From NCBI GenBank assembly GCA_035499355.1, contig DATJYZ010000239.1, positions 1-15,343 of the forward strand: 15,343 nucleotides of DNA. The letters are read 5' to 3'. How positions within the stretch are numbered: the first letter of the stretch is position 1; every line of letters starts with the position of its first letter. Under the pieces are notes generated by a model. The model searched no databases. It was not told the DNA's origin and saw only the letters and a program-made list of their open reading frames with translations. Shown here in pieces: positions 1 to 7,493 of the stretch. This stretch comes from JAEUPI01 sp035499355 (GTDB lineage: Bacteria > Pseudomonadota > Gammaproteobacteria > Burkholderiales > Burkholderiaceae_C). The translations under genes were made by a program, and so were the position numbers.

Positions 1-809
1 ATGATCGGCAGCAGCGCCAGCACCTGCAGCGCGCGGCCACCGCGTCGCGTGCCGCGCTCGGCCATCAGCGCGATCAGCGTGCCGAGCCCGGTGGTGCCGG
101 CCGCCGTCAGCAGCGCGAGGAACAGCGTGTTCCAGGCCACACCGCAGCGCACGCCGCCGGCCAGGCAGCCGAGGCCCCAGATCCGCTCCGCAGCGACACG
201 GTCGAGCCACGCCGCCATCGACGGTGCCCCGGCATCGTCGAGCCAGGCGGCCGACAGCGCCTGCAGCACCGGCAACGCGACGAACAGCAACAGCAGCGCG
301 CCGCACAGCAGCACCGCACAGGCGACGAAGACGTCGCCGCGAAAGGCGCCGAGTCGCGCGATGCCGATGCCCAGCAGCATCAGCAGCGCCAGCAGTGTCG
401 CGGCGCCACCCAGGCCGATCCCGGCCTGGCCATGGGCCAGCGCACCGAACGTCCGCTCAAGCAGGTCGAACGACCAGCCCCTGGCACCGATGGCGAAACC
501 GGTGCCGATGACGGCGGCCAAGCCGATCGCCGACGCCGCCACCAGCGCGCGGCCTTGCGAGCGGCCATGGGTCAGCCCCAGCACCGCGCCCGCCGCGAGC
601 AGCGCGCCGGCCGCGACCCACAGCCACGGCTTGTCGTGGCGCAGCGCCTGCGTGAGCCCGGCACCGGTGTCGGCGCCGCCGAACACGCCGGCGAGCGAGC
701 GCCACAGCGTCGCGTCCTGCGGCAGGTACCACGGCAGCAGCACGAAGGCGGCCAGCCCCAGCAGCCACCAGGCCAGCGGTGCGCGGGCCGCGGCGTTCAG
801 CGCGGACAT
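1..809 (-). CDS. ABC transporter permease, AfuB/FbpB-like (partial, 3' end outside window)
   Basis: Inner-membrane permease of a binding-protein-dependent ABC importer. The ATG at 809 overlaps the stop of the upstream binding-protein gene (TGATG), which points to translational coupling and the same operon. About 269 residues are visible and the frame stays open to the window edge. Hydrophobic stretches occur near residues 12-29, 62-80, 88-108, 130-152, 159-190 and 226-250, separated by charged loops such as AERGTRRGG. Known permeases of this family are fused double-domain proteins of roughly 500-700 residues, so less than half is present and the EAA loop that contacts the ATPase lies beyond the edge. 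Several membrane segments precede what looks like the start of the first permease domain, so an N-terminal extension is likely. The substrate cannot be told from this piece; see the binding protein. No ATPase gene is in the window. Confidence 0.85.
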   Translation of the reverse strand, partial: MSALNAAARAPLAWWLLGLAAFVLLPWYLPQDATLWRSLAGVFGGADTGAGLTQALRHDKPWLWVAAGALLAAGAVLGLTHGRSQGRALVAASAIGLAAVIGTGFAIGARGWSFDLLERTFGALAHGQAGIGLGGAATLLALLMLLGIGIARLGAFRGDVFVACAVLLCGALLLLFVALPVLQALSAAWLDDAGAPSMAAWLDRVAAERIWGLGCLAGGVRCGVAWNTLFLALLTAAGTTGLGTLIALMAERGTRRGGRALQVLALLPI

Positions 810-1849
810 CAGCGCGGCAGCGAGTTGACGTCTTTCTCCCAGCGCGCGATCAGGCGTCGCCGCTCGGCCGAGGCGCCGTACTTGGCGTAGTCGTAGTCGA
901 TGAACTTGATCTTCTTGAAGTCGGGCACGTTGGGGTCGATCGGCGTGGCCTTGTTCGACGGCAGTTGATACTGGTGCGACGCGGCGCCGAACTGCTGTGC
1001 CTGCGGCGTCAGCGCCCATTCGTAGAACTTCTTGGCGGCTTCGAGGTTGCGCGCGCCCTTGACGATCGACATCGAGCCGATCTCGGCGCCGGTGCCTTCC
1101 GCTGGCGTGATGGTCTCGACCGGGAAGCCCTGCAGCCTCTCGCCCGGGCCGTCGTGCACGAAGCTGATCGACACCGTGGTCTCGCCGCGCGCCACCGCCT
1201 TGATCGGGCCGGTGCCCGAGCGCGTGTACTGGCTGATGTTCTTGTGCAGCGCCTTCATGTAGTCGAAGGCTTTTTCCTCGCCCATCAGCTGCACCAGCGT
1301 GGCCACCATGGTGTACGCCGTGCCGCTCGAGGCCGGATTGGCAACCTGGATCTCGCCCTTGTAGGCGGGATTGAGCAGGTCGGCCCAGCTGCGCGGGACG
1401 GGGATCTTCTTCTTGGCGATCAGCTCGGTGTTGTAGCCGAACCCCAACGGCCCGGAGTAGATGCCCACCGTGCGGTACTTCGATTGCGCCGCCTGCTGCT
1501 GTGCCCACGGATGCAGTTGCGACAGCGACGGCGACTTGTATTCGAGCGTGAGGTCCTGCTCGGCGGCCTGCAGGTGAGGGTCGCCGGTGCCACCGAACCA
1601 GACATCGGTCTTCGGGTTCGCACGCTCGGCGATCAGCTGCGCCAACGCCTCGCCCGACCCCTTGAGGGACATGTTGACCTTGATGCCGGTGCTCTTCGCG
1701 AACACCGTCTGGATCATGTTGCACCACTCGGCCTGCACCGAGCAGATGACGTTGAGCTGGCCACCGTCCTGCGCGCGCGCGGGCGCGGCGACGACGACCG
1801 CGCCCGCCAGCAGCACCGACGAAACGACCTTTGCGCGATGGATTTGCAT
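809..1849 (-). CDS. ABC transporter periplasmic substrate-binding protein, AfuA/FbpA family
   Basis: Periplasmic solute receptor of 346 residues, the first gene of the importer operon. The ATG at 1849 was chosen because a GGGAG ribosome site lies just upstream and a signal peptide follows at once: a basic start (MQIHRAK), a hydrophobic core, and an ARA|Q cleavage site after residue 26. An in-frame ATG at 1888 would only add residues ahead of the signal. The mature protein opens with a typical type-2 binding-protein strand containing Cys36 and Cys43, which could form a disulfide. Later come a TDVWFGGTGDP stretch (about 81-91), a GYNTELI stretch (about 138-144) and a C-terminal helix rich in Arg and Trp. 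The usual annotation would be iron(III)-binding protein. However, the adjacent tyrosines that hold iron in FbpA are absent, and SFVHDGPG (229-236) occupies about that position. I would therefore not assign iron as substrate. Confidence 0.88.
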   Translation of the reverse strand: MQIHRAKVVSSVLLAGAVVVAAPARAQDGGQLNVICSVQAEWCNMIQTVFAKSTGIKVNMSLKGSGEALAQLIAERANPKTDVWFGGTGDPHLQAAEQDLTLEYKSPSLSQLHPWAQQQAAQSKYRTVGIYSGPLGFGYNTELIAKKKIPVPRSWADLLNPAYKGEIQVANPASSGTAYTMVATLVQLMGEEKAFDYMKALHKNISQYTRSGTGPIKAVARGETTVSISFVHDGPGERLQGFPVETITPAEGTGAEIGSMSIVKGARNLEAAKKFYEWALTPQAQQFGAASHQYQLPSNKATPIDPNVPDFKKIKFIDYDYAKYGASAERRRLIARWEKDVNSLPR

Positions 1850-1907
1850 GGATCGGCTCCCACCTTCGACGAGAACGATGGTAGCCATGCGGCTCCGGGC
1901 GGCCGCG

Positions 1908-1933
1908 CACCGGATCACCGGACAAACCCGGTG
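1908..1933. promoter_or_regulatory. Inverted and direct CACCGG half-sites between importer gene and zwf
   Basis: In the 126-bp divergent intergenic region, CACCGG occurs at 1908-1913 and again at 1916-1921, followed by its reverse complement CCGGTG at 1928-1933. The last two form a perfect 6-bp inverted repeat around ACAAAC. The position, about 45 bases upstream of the zwf start and about 60-80 bases upstream of the importer start, would suit a shared operator. In DNA this GC-rich, short CCGG-containing repeats also arise by chance, and no regulator gene is next to it. Confidence 0.3.
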
Positions 1934-1963
1934 GCCACGGGGGCCCGCCGCGCGGCCGCCGTG

Positions 1964-1969
1964 CACAAT
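1964..1969 (+). promoter_or_regulatory. Possible -10 element of zwf giving a leaderless mRNA
   Basis: CACAAT at 1964-1969 lies six bases before the zwf ATG at 1976. It matches four of six positions of the TATAAT consensus. Transcription would then start at or next to the ATG. No Shine-Dalgarno sequence is visible in the 20 bases before the ATG, which fits a leaderless message. No convincing -35 box is seen, so this is tentative. Confidence 0.35.
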
Positions 1970-1975
1970 CGGCCC

Positions 1976-3420
<1,445 letters not shown>

Positions 3421-3421
<1 letters not shown>

Positions 3422-3439
3422 CGCCGCGCGCAGCGGCGT
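3421..3439. terminator. Short GC hairpin between convergent zwf and mlaB (weak terminator candidate)
   Basis: CGCCGC at 3422-3427 pairs with GCGGCG at 3433-3438 around a GCGCA loop, with a further G-T wobble pair outside. It fills most of the 22-bp gap between the zwf stop and the mlaB stop, so it could act on both transcripts. No T-run follows on either strand, so it is not a classical intrinsic terminator and could be chance in GC-rich DNA. Confidence 0.25.
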
Positions 3440-3443
3440 CGCG

Positions 3444-3734
3444 TCAGTGCGCGGGGCCCGGCGGCGCCGCGAACGCGAGCAGCGACTCGACGCCGTACAT
3501 GCGCACCAACTCCCCCAGCTTGGGCGGCGCGCCACGCACCTCGAAGCCCCTGCTCCACGCGCGCGCGAGGCGGCGGCACTCCAGCAGCACGGCCACGGCC
3601 GCGGTGTCGAAGCTGCGCAGCGCAGAGGCGTCGATGGTGAGCGTGGCCGCATCGTCGCCGCGCATCGACTGCTCGAGCATGTTCAACGTGTTGCCGGCTT
3701 CGCGCAGCGTCAACACCTCGGGCAGCACCAGCAT
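3444..3734 (-). CDS. mlaB: MlaB, STAS-domain subunit of the Mla phospholipid ABC complex
   Basis: Small cytoplasmic STAS protein (96 residues, the usual length) that binds the MlaF ATPase and is needed for assembly and activity of the MlaFEDB complex. The diagnostic stretch is ALRSFDTAAVAVLLECRR (38-55), with Asp43-Thr44 matching the conserved Asp-Thr/Ser pair at the start of the second STAS helix (VDTAGLALL in E. coli MlaB). It is the last gene of the operon, starting 28 bases after the mlaC stop. The ATG at 3734 is the only reasonable start, since the in-frame codons upstream, back into the end of mlaC, contain no ATG, GTG or TTG. No strong ribosome site precedes it, so coupling to mlaC translation is plausible. 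Sequence similarity among STAS proteins is low, so the name rests partly on the operon. Confidence 0.85.
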   Translation of the reverse strand: MLVLPEVLTLREAGNTLNMLEQSMRGDDAATLTIDASALRSFDTAAVAVLLECRRLARAWSRGFEVRGAPPKLGELVRMYGVESLLAFAAPPGPAH

Positions 3735-3762
3735 CGGCGGAATCCGCTTGAGGTCAGACCGG

Positions 3763-4371
3763 TCAGCCCTTGCTGCCGGCGATGGCCTTGTTCTTCTCGG
3801 TCAGGCGATCGATCAGCGCGTCGATGCCGCCGGCGCTGAGGTCGCGCGCGAACTGGCTGCGGAAGCTGTCGGTGGCCCACAGCCCGAGGACGTTGAAGTC
3901 GAAGATCTTCCACGTGTCGCCGGCCTTCTCGAGGCGGTAGTCGAGCTGGATCGGGTCGCCCTTGCCGACCACGTCGGTGCCGATGACCACTTCGTTGGGA
4001 TTGGCTCCGGTGCGCACCGGGCGCAGCTTGATGCTTTGATCCTTCACCTGCGTCAGCGCGCCGGAGTAGGTGTTGATCAGGTAGGTCTTGAACTCTTCGG
4101 TCAGGCGCTTCTGCTGGTCAGGGGTGGCGGTCCGCCATTGCGGCCCCACCGACTTGACCACCATGCGCTGCAGGTTGACGTTCGGCACGATCTTGTTGTC
4201 GACCAGCACGCGGATGCGCGCGACGTCGCCGGACTGGATCTGCTGGTCGCTCTTGACGGCATCGATGATCTCGGAGGACAGCTGCATCACGAACGCGTCG
4301 GGCGCCACTTCGGCCTGTGCGAACGCCTGCGCGGCGCACAGCACCAGGCCCAACAGGACTCTTCGAAACAT
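3763..4371 (-). CDS. mlaC: MlaC, periplasmic phospholipid-binding shuttle
   Basis: Soluble periplasmic carrier (Tol-Tol-Ttg2 family) that moves phospholipid between MlaA at the outer membrane and MlaD at the inner membrane. The product is 202 residues, typical for the family. The ATG at 4371 is preferred: GAAGGAAAG lies just upstream as ribosome site, and a signal peptide MFRRVLLGLVLCAAQAFA follows, with cleavage after residue 18. A GTG at 4437 would only put non-signal residues in front. Family features are FKTYLINTYSGAL, the GxxWKIFDFNVLGLW stretch in the second half, and the closing FRSQFARDLSAGGIDALID helix. It begins 62 bases after the mlaA stop, a wider gap than elsewhere in the operon, and has its own good ribosome site, which may allow higher output than its membrane partners. 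Confidence 0.95.
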   Translation of the reverse strand: MFRRVLLGLVLCAAQAFAQAEVAPDAFVMQLSSEIIDAVKSDQQIQSGDVARIRVLVDNKIVPNVNLQRMVVKSVGPQWRTATPDQQKRLTEEFKTYLINTYSGALTQVKDQSIKLRPVRTGANPNEVVIGTDVVGKGDPIQLDYRLEKAGDTWKIFDFNVLGLWATDSFRSQFARDLSAGGIDALIDRLTEKNKAIAGSKG

Positions 4372-4433
4372 CTGCTTTCCTTCGGTTGTCGTCACCAACA
4401 CCGCAACCTTAACGCATGCGGCACCGCCGCGGT

Positions 4434-5180
4434 TCACTTGGGCGGTGCAGCCTCGGTGGCGTCGCTGCTGTCGTCGGCCTCCGGCTCGTCCGGCGGGTTG
4501 CCGTCGTAGATCTGATTGCGGCGCCGCGCGAGATAGCCGTCACGAATCAGCGAGTACTTGTCGAGCGCGATCTCGTCGAGCGCGCGCGTGGCCGAGAGCA
4601 GGCCGGCGCGCACGCTGATCACGTGCACGGTCGCCAGAGCCCAGCGCTCGCCCCCGCGTTCGACGAAGGCTTCCGGAATGGCCTTCCAATCGGCGGCCAG
4701 CGACACCGTGTCGCGCAGCGTGCTCGGGCCCAGCAGGGGCAGCACGAGGTACGGCCCCGGACCGAGGCCCCAACGCCCGAGCGTCTGACCGAAGTCTTCC
4801 GATCGGCGCTCGATGCCCGCGCCGGCCACATCGACGAAGCCGCCGAACCCGAACACCGTGTTGACACCGAACTTCAGCCCCATCTCCAGCGCCGCCGCGG
4901 GCTTGGCCTGCAGCAGCTGATTGATCGCCGACCAGCCGTCGTTGAAGTTGTTGAAGAAGTTCTCGATGCTGGTGCGCACGAACTCCGGAACGATGATCTG
5001 GTAACTGGTGGCGGCCGGCTTGAGGACCTCGGCATCGATCGTCTCGTTGAACGAGAACACCGCGCGGTTCATCGACTCGAGCGGATCGCCACGCGTGCTG
5101 CCGGGCGCGACGGCGCAGCCCTCGAGCACGAGCGCCGCCGCCGCGATCAGCCAGCAGACGACGACACGGCCGAGCGTCAT
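4434..5180 (-). CDS. mlaA: MlaA (VacJ), outer-membrane lipoprotein of the Mla pathway
   Basis: Outer-membrane lipoprotein that works with porins to remove mislocalised phospholipid from the outer leaflet and pass it to MlaC. The product is 248 residues. The signal peptide ends in a lipobox, LEGC, with lipidated Cys22. Family hallmarks follow: DPLESMNRAVFSFNETID (32-49), ENFFNNFNDGWSAINQLLQ, FGVNTVFGFGGFVDVAGAG and the GPYLVLPLLGPSTLRDTVS stretch typical of VacJ. The C-terminus is a disordered acidic, Pro-rich tail. The ATG at 5180 overlaps the mlaD stop by four bases (ATGA). In E. coli vacJ is separate from the mla operon. Here, as in many betaproteobacteria, it lies between mlaD and mlaC, so the outer-membrane component is made together with the rest. 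Confidence 0.96.
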   Translation of the reverse strand: MTLGRVVVCWLIAAAALVLEGCAVAPGSTRGDPLESMNRAVFSFNETIDAEVLKPAATSYQIIVPEFVRTSIENFFNNFNDGWSAINQLLQAKPAAALEMGLKFGVNTVFGFGGFVDVAGAGIERRSEDFGQTLGRWGLGPGPYLVLPLLGPSTLRDTVSLAADWKAIPEAFVERGGERWALATVHVISVRAGLLSATRALDEIALDKYSLIRDGYLARRRNQIYDGNPPDEPEADDSSDATEAAPPK

Positions 5181-5686
5181 TTCTTCGACGCGGGGGCGGC
5201 CGGCGCTGGGCTCGGCGCGTTCGCGGCGCCGGCATCCGCCGCCTTGTTGAACAGGAACTGGCCGATCAGGTTCTCCAGCACCACGGCCGATTGGGTCTGC
5301 GTGACGGTGTCACCAGGCGCGAAGTTCTTGTCGTCGCCACCGGCCTCGAGGCCGACGTACTGGTCGCCGAGCAGGCCGCTGGTCAGGATCTTGGCCGAAC
5401 TGTCGCGCGGAAACTGCAGGCCCTGCTCGATCTCCATCGTCACCAGGCCCTGGAAGGTCTTGGGATCGAGCTTGATCGACTTGACGCGGCCGACCACGAC
5501 ACCGGCGCTGCGCACCGGCGCGCGCACCTTGAGGCCGCCGATGTTGTCGAAGCGGGCCTGCAGCATGTAGCCGTCGCGCTGCCCGAAGCTCGCCAGATTG
5601 GCGGCCTTCAGCGCGATGAAGACCAGCGCCAGGATGCCCAGCAGCACGAACAGCCCCACCAGCGTCTCGATCCCTCTCTTGCTCAT
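5177..5686 (-). CDS. mlaD: MlaD, MCE-domain subunit of the Mla complex
   Basis: Inner-membrane-anchored periplasmic protein that forms a hexameric ring around the MlaE channel and exchanges lipid with MlaC. The 169 residues have a short cytoplasmic start (MSKRGIE), one membrane helix at about 8-27, and a single MCE domain at about 37-117. That domain includes the FDNIGGLKVRAPVRSAGVVV stretch and the closing LGDQYVGLEAGG. The C-terminal region has a hydrophobic helix (SAVVLENLIGQFLF) of the kind that lines the pore, then an Ala/Pro-rich tail. The start at 5686 has GAGG-type ribosome sites (AAGAGG and GAGG) just upstream and lies 22 bases after the mlaE stop. The stop overlaps the mlaA start. 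Confidence 0.95.
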   Translation of the reverse strand: MSKRGIETLVGLFVLLGILALVFIALKAANLASFGQRDGYMLQARFDNIGGLKVRAPVRSAGVVVGRVKSIKLDPKTFQGLVTMEIEQGLQFPRDSSAKILTSGLLGDQYVGLEAGGDDKNFAPGDTVTQTQSAVVLENLIGQFLFNKAADAGAANAPSPAPAAPASKK

Positions 5687-5708
5687 CGCCTCAACCTCTT
5701 CTCGTGCA

Positions 5709-6491
5709 TCACGGCGTCGAGAACATCAGCGCCGTGAGAATGAAGTCCATGCCGAGCACCGCCAGCGACGACACCACCACCGTGCGCGTGGTGGCGTAGG
5801 CCACGCCCTCCGGGGTCGCCTGCGTCTCGTAGCCCTGATACAGCGCGACGAAGGTGCAGATCACGCCGAACACCGAGCTTTTGACGATACCGTTGCCGAC
5901 GTCGCGCCAGATGTCCACGCCCGACTGCTGGATCGACCAGAAGTTGCCGGCATCGATGCCGATCAGCAGCACGGCCACCACGTAGGCGCCGAGGATACCG
6001 ACGGTCGAGAACAGCAACGCGAGGATCGGCATCGCGACGATGCCGCCGAGAAAGCGCGGCACCAGCACGCGCGCACGCGGGTCGATCGCCATCAGCTCCA
6101 TCGCCGCGAGCTGCTCGCCGGCTTTCATCAGGCCGATCTCGGCGGTGAGCGAGGTGCCGGCGCGGCCGGCGAACAGCAGTGCAGTGACCACCGGCCCGAG
6201 CTCGCGCACCAGTGACAGGTTGACCACCAGGCCGAGCGACTCGGCGGCGCCGTACTTGACCAACGCGTAGTACATCTGCAGGGCGAGCACGAATCCCACC
6301 GCGAGCCCCGACGCGACGATGATCACCAGCGATCGGTTGCCGATGGCGTGCACCTGCGCCACCACCAGCGCGAAACGGCGCAACGCGGTCGGCACATTGC
6401 GCAGCAGGTCGACGAAAAAGGTTGCCGCGTGGCCGAGCGAAAGCAACCATCGCAGCGTGCGCGCGCCCAGCGCCTGCAGCATCGCCGTCAT
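5709..6491 (-). CDS. mlaE: MlaE, permease subunit of the Mla phospholipid ABC complex
   Basis: Polytopic inner-membrane protein (260 residues, the usual length) of the MlaE/YrbE family, which forms the dimeric lipid path under the MlaD ring. It begins with an amphipathic interface helix region (about 1-45). The conserved core is LVRELGPVVTALLFAGRAGT (94-113) followed by SLTAEIGLMKAGEQLAAMELM, which includes the coupling contact with the ATPase. Membrane segments are predicted near 53-75, 98-112, 146-176, 200-222 and 236-258. The ATG at 6491 overlaps the mlaF stop as ATGA, which implies coupled translation of permease and ATPase. The name is firm because the neighbours are the other Mla subunits and the protein carries the Mla/YrbE signature. 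Confidence 0.96.
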   Translation of the reverse strand: MTAMLQALGARTLRWLLSLGHAATFFVDLLRNVPTALRRFALVVAQVHAIGNRSLVIIVASGLAVGFVLALQMYYALVKYGAAESLGLVVNLSLVRELGPVVTALLFAGRAGTSLTAEIGLMKAGEQLAAMELMAIDPRARVLVPRFLGGIVAMPILALLFSTVGILGAYVVAVLLIGIDAGNFWSIQQSGVDIWRDVGNGIVKSSVFGVICTFVALYQGYETQATPEGVAYATTRTVVVSSLAVLGMDFILTALMFSTP

Positions 6492-7297
6492 CCCGGCATG
6501 CCCAGATCTTCGGCCAGCGCGCGCGCCGGGTAGTGGAAGCGCACGGGGCCGTCGGGCTCGCCACGGATGAACTGGCGCACCTCGGGGTCGGCGGAGTCGC
6601 GCAGCTCATCGGGCGTGCCGTGCGCCGCCACCCGCCCGCCGGAGGACATCAGATAGGCATAGTCGGCGATCGTGAAGCACTCCTGCACGTCGTGCGACAC
6701 GATCAGCGAGGTCGAGCCGGTGGCGTCGTTGAGCTTGCGAATCAGGTTGGCGGCCACACCCATCGAGATGGGATCGAGCCCGGCGAACGGCTCGTCGTAC
6801 ATGATGAGCTCGGGGTCGAGTGCGATCGCGCGCGCCAGCGCGATGCGCCGTGCCATGCCGCCGGACACCTCGCTGATGCGCAGCTGTGCCGCGCCACGCA
6901 AGCCGACCGCGTTGAGCTTCATCAGCACGATGTCGCGGATCATCGTGTCGGACAGGCTGGTGTGCTCGCGCAGCGGGAACGCCACGTTCTCGAACACCGT
7001 GAGGTCGGTGAACAGCGCGCCGAACTGGAACAGCATGCCCAGCCGTCGACGCAGGCGATAGAGCTGGTCGCGGTTGGCGGCATCGACGGTCTCGCCGTCG
7101 AACACCACCCGCCCGCTGTTCACCGGGTGCACGCCGGCAATCAGACGCAACAGGGTCGTCTTGCCGCAGCCCGAGCCGCCGAGGATGGCGGTGACCTTGC
7201 CACGCTTGAAGGTCAGGCTCACGTCGTTGAGGATCGTGCGGCTCGCGTCGTAGCCGAACGTGACGTGGTCGATATCGATCAGGGTATCGGAGTTCAA
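6488..7297 (-). CDS. mlaF: MlaF, ATPase subunit of the Mla phospholipid ABC complex (TTG start)
   Basis: Cytoplasmic ABC ATPase (269 residues) that drives lipid movement through MlaE. Motifs in order are: Walker A GGSGCGKT at 40-47, Q-loop Gln91 in MLFQFGALFTD, signature SGGMARR at 145-151, Walker B LIMYDEP at 164-170, and the H-loop SHD at 201-203. The SGGMARR signature and the ending RFHYPARALAEDLG are typical of MlaF, whose C-terminus contacts its partner. The start is TTG at 7297. Reading back to the in-frame stop TGA near 7366 there is no ATG, GTG or other TTG, and homology begins within a few residues. No good ribosome site precedes it, so initiation on the first gene of this operon looks weak. 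It is separated by 196 bp from gltD. Confidence 0.95.
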   Translation of the reverse strand: MNSDTLIDIDHVTFGYDASRTILNDVSLTFKRGKVTAILGGSGCGKTTLLRLIAGVHPVNSGRVVFDGETVDAANRDQLYRLRRRLGMLFQFGALFTDLTVFENVAFPLREHTSLSDTMIRDIVLMKLNAVGLRGAAQLRISEVSGGMARRIALARAIALDPELIMYDEPFAGLDPISMGVAANLIRKLNDATGSTSLIVSHDVQECFTIADYAYLMSSGGRVAAHGTPDELRDSADPEVRQFIRGEPDGPVRFHYPARALAEDLGMPG

Positions 7298-7493
7298 GTC
7301 GAGCTGCGGGGGGCCTGCCGGCAGCCCCGACAGCGCTGGCCGCGACGGCCACGGGGCGGATCATTGTCGCACGATGGTCCCGCGACGCCGGGCACCACGA
7401 CACTCGTGCGGTAATGGTGTGTTGCGTCACCGTGGGCCGACGGCCGTTGCGGGCGGGTTCGCCGCCCGTGACGCGCGATGCCTCGACCGTGAC
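7298..7493. other. Intergenic region gltD-mlaF (no gene seen)
   Basis: The largest gene-free stretch (196 bp) in the window. It must hold the end of the gltBD transcript and probably the mla operon promoter. On the minus strand GACAAT at 7368-7363 is a possible -10 element, which would give a leader of about 60 bases before the TTG of mlaF, but no -35 box is evident 17 bases upstream. The gltD-proximal part contains a hairpin listed separately. I see no small gene with support. Confidence 0.4.
7450..7468 (-). terminator. Hairpin downstream of gltD (possible terminator)
   Basis: CGGGCGG at 7450-7456 is perfectly complementary to CCGCCCG at 7462-7468, with a 5-base loop GTTCG. It lies 25 bases past the gltD stop on the minus strand. 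This is the right place for ending gltBD transcription or protecting its 3' end before mlaF. No T-run follows, so it would not be a classical intrinsic terminator. Confidence 0.35.

Noticed and set aside
1..828. Plus-strand frame beginning with ATG at position 1
   Set aside because: The product is Ala/Ser/Pro-rich low complexity, and the opposite strand encodes a multi-membrane permease in coupled order with its binding protein.
779..1975. Upstream extension of the zwf frame by 399 codons
   Set aside because: The extension is antisense to the binding-protein gene and shows no similarity pattern. G6PDH homology starts exactly at the ATG at 1976.
4372..4437. Longer MlaC from a GTG at 4437
   Set aside because: It would place 22 polar and mixed residues before a normal signal peptide; the ATG at 4371 has a good ribosome site.
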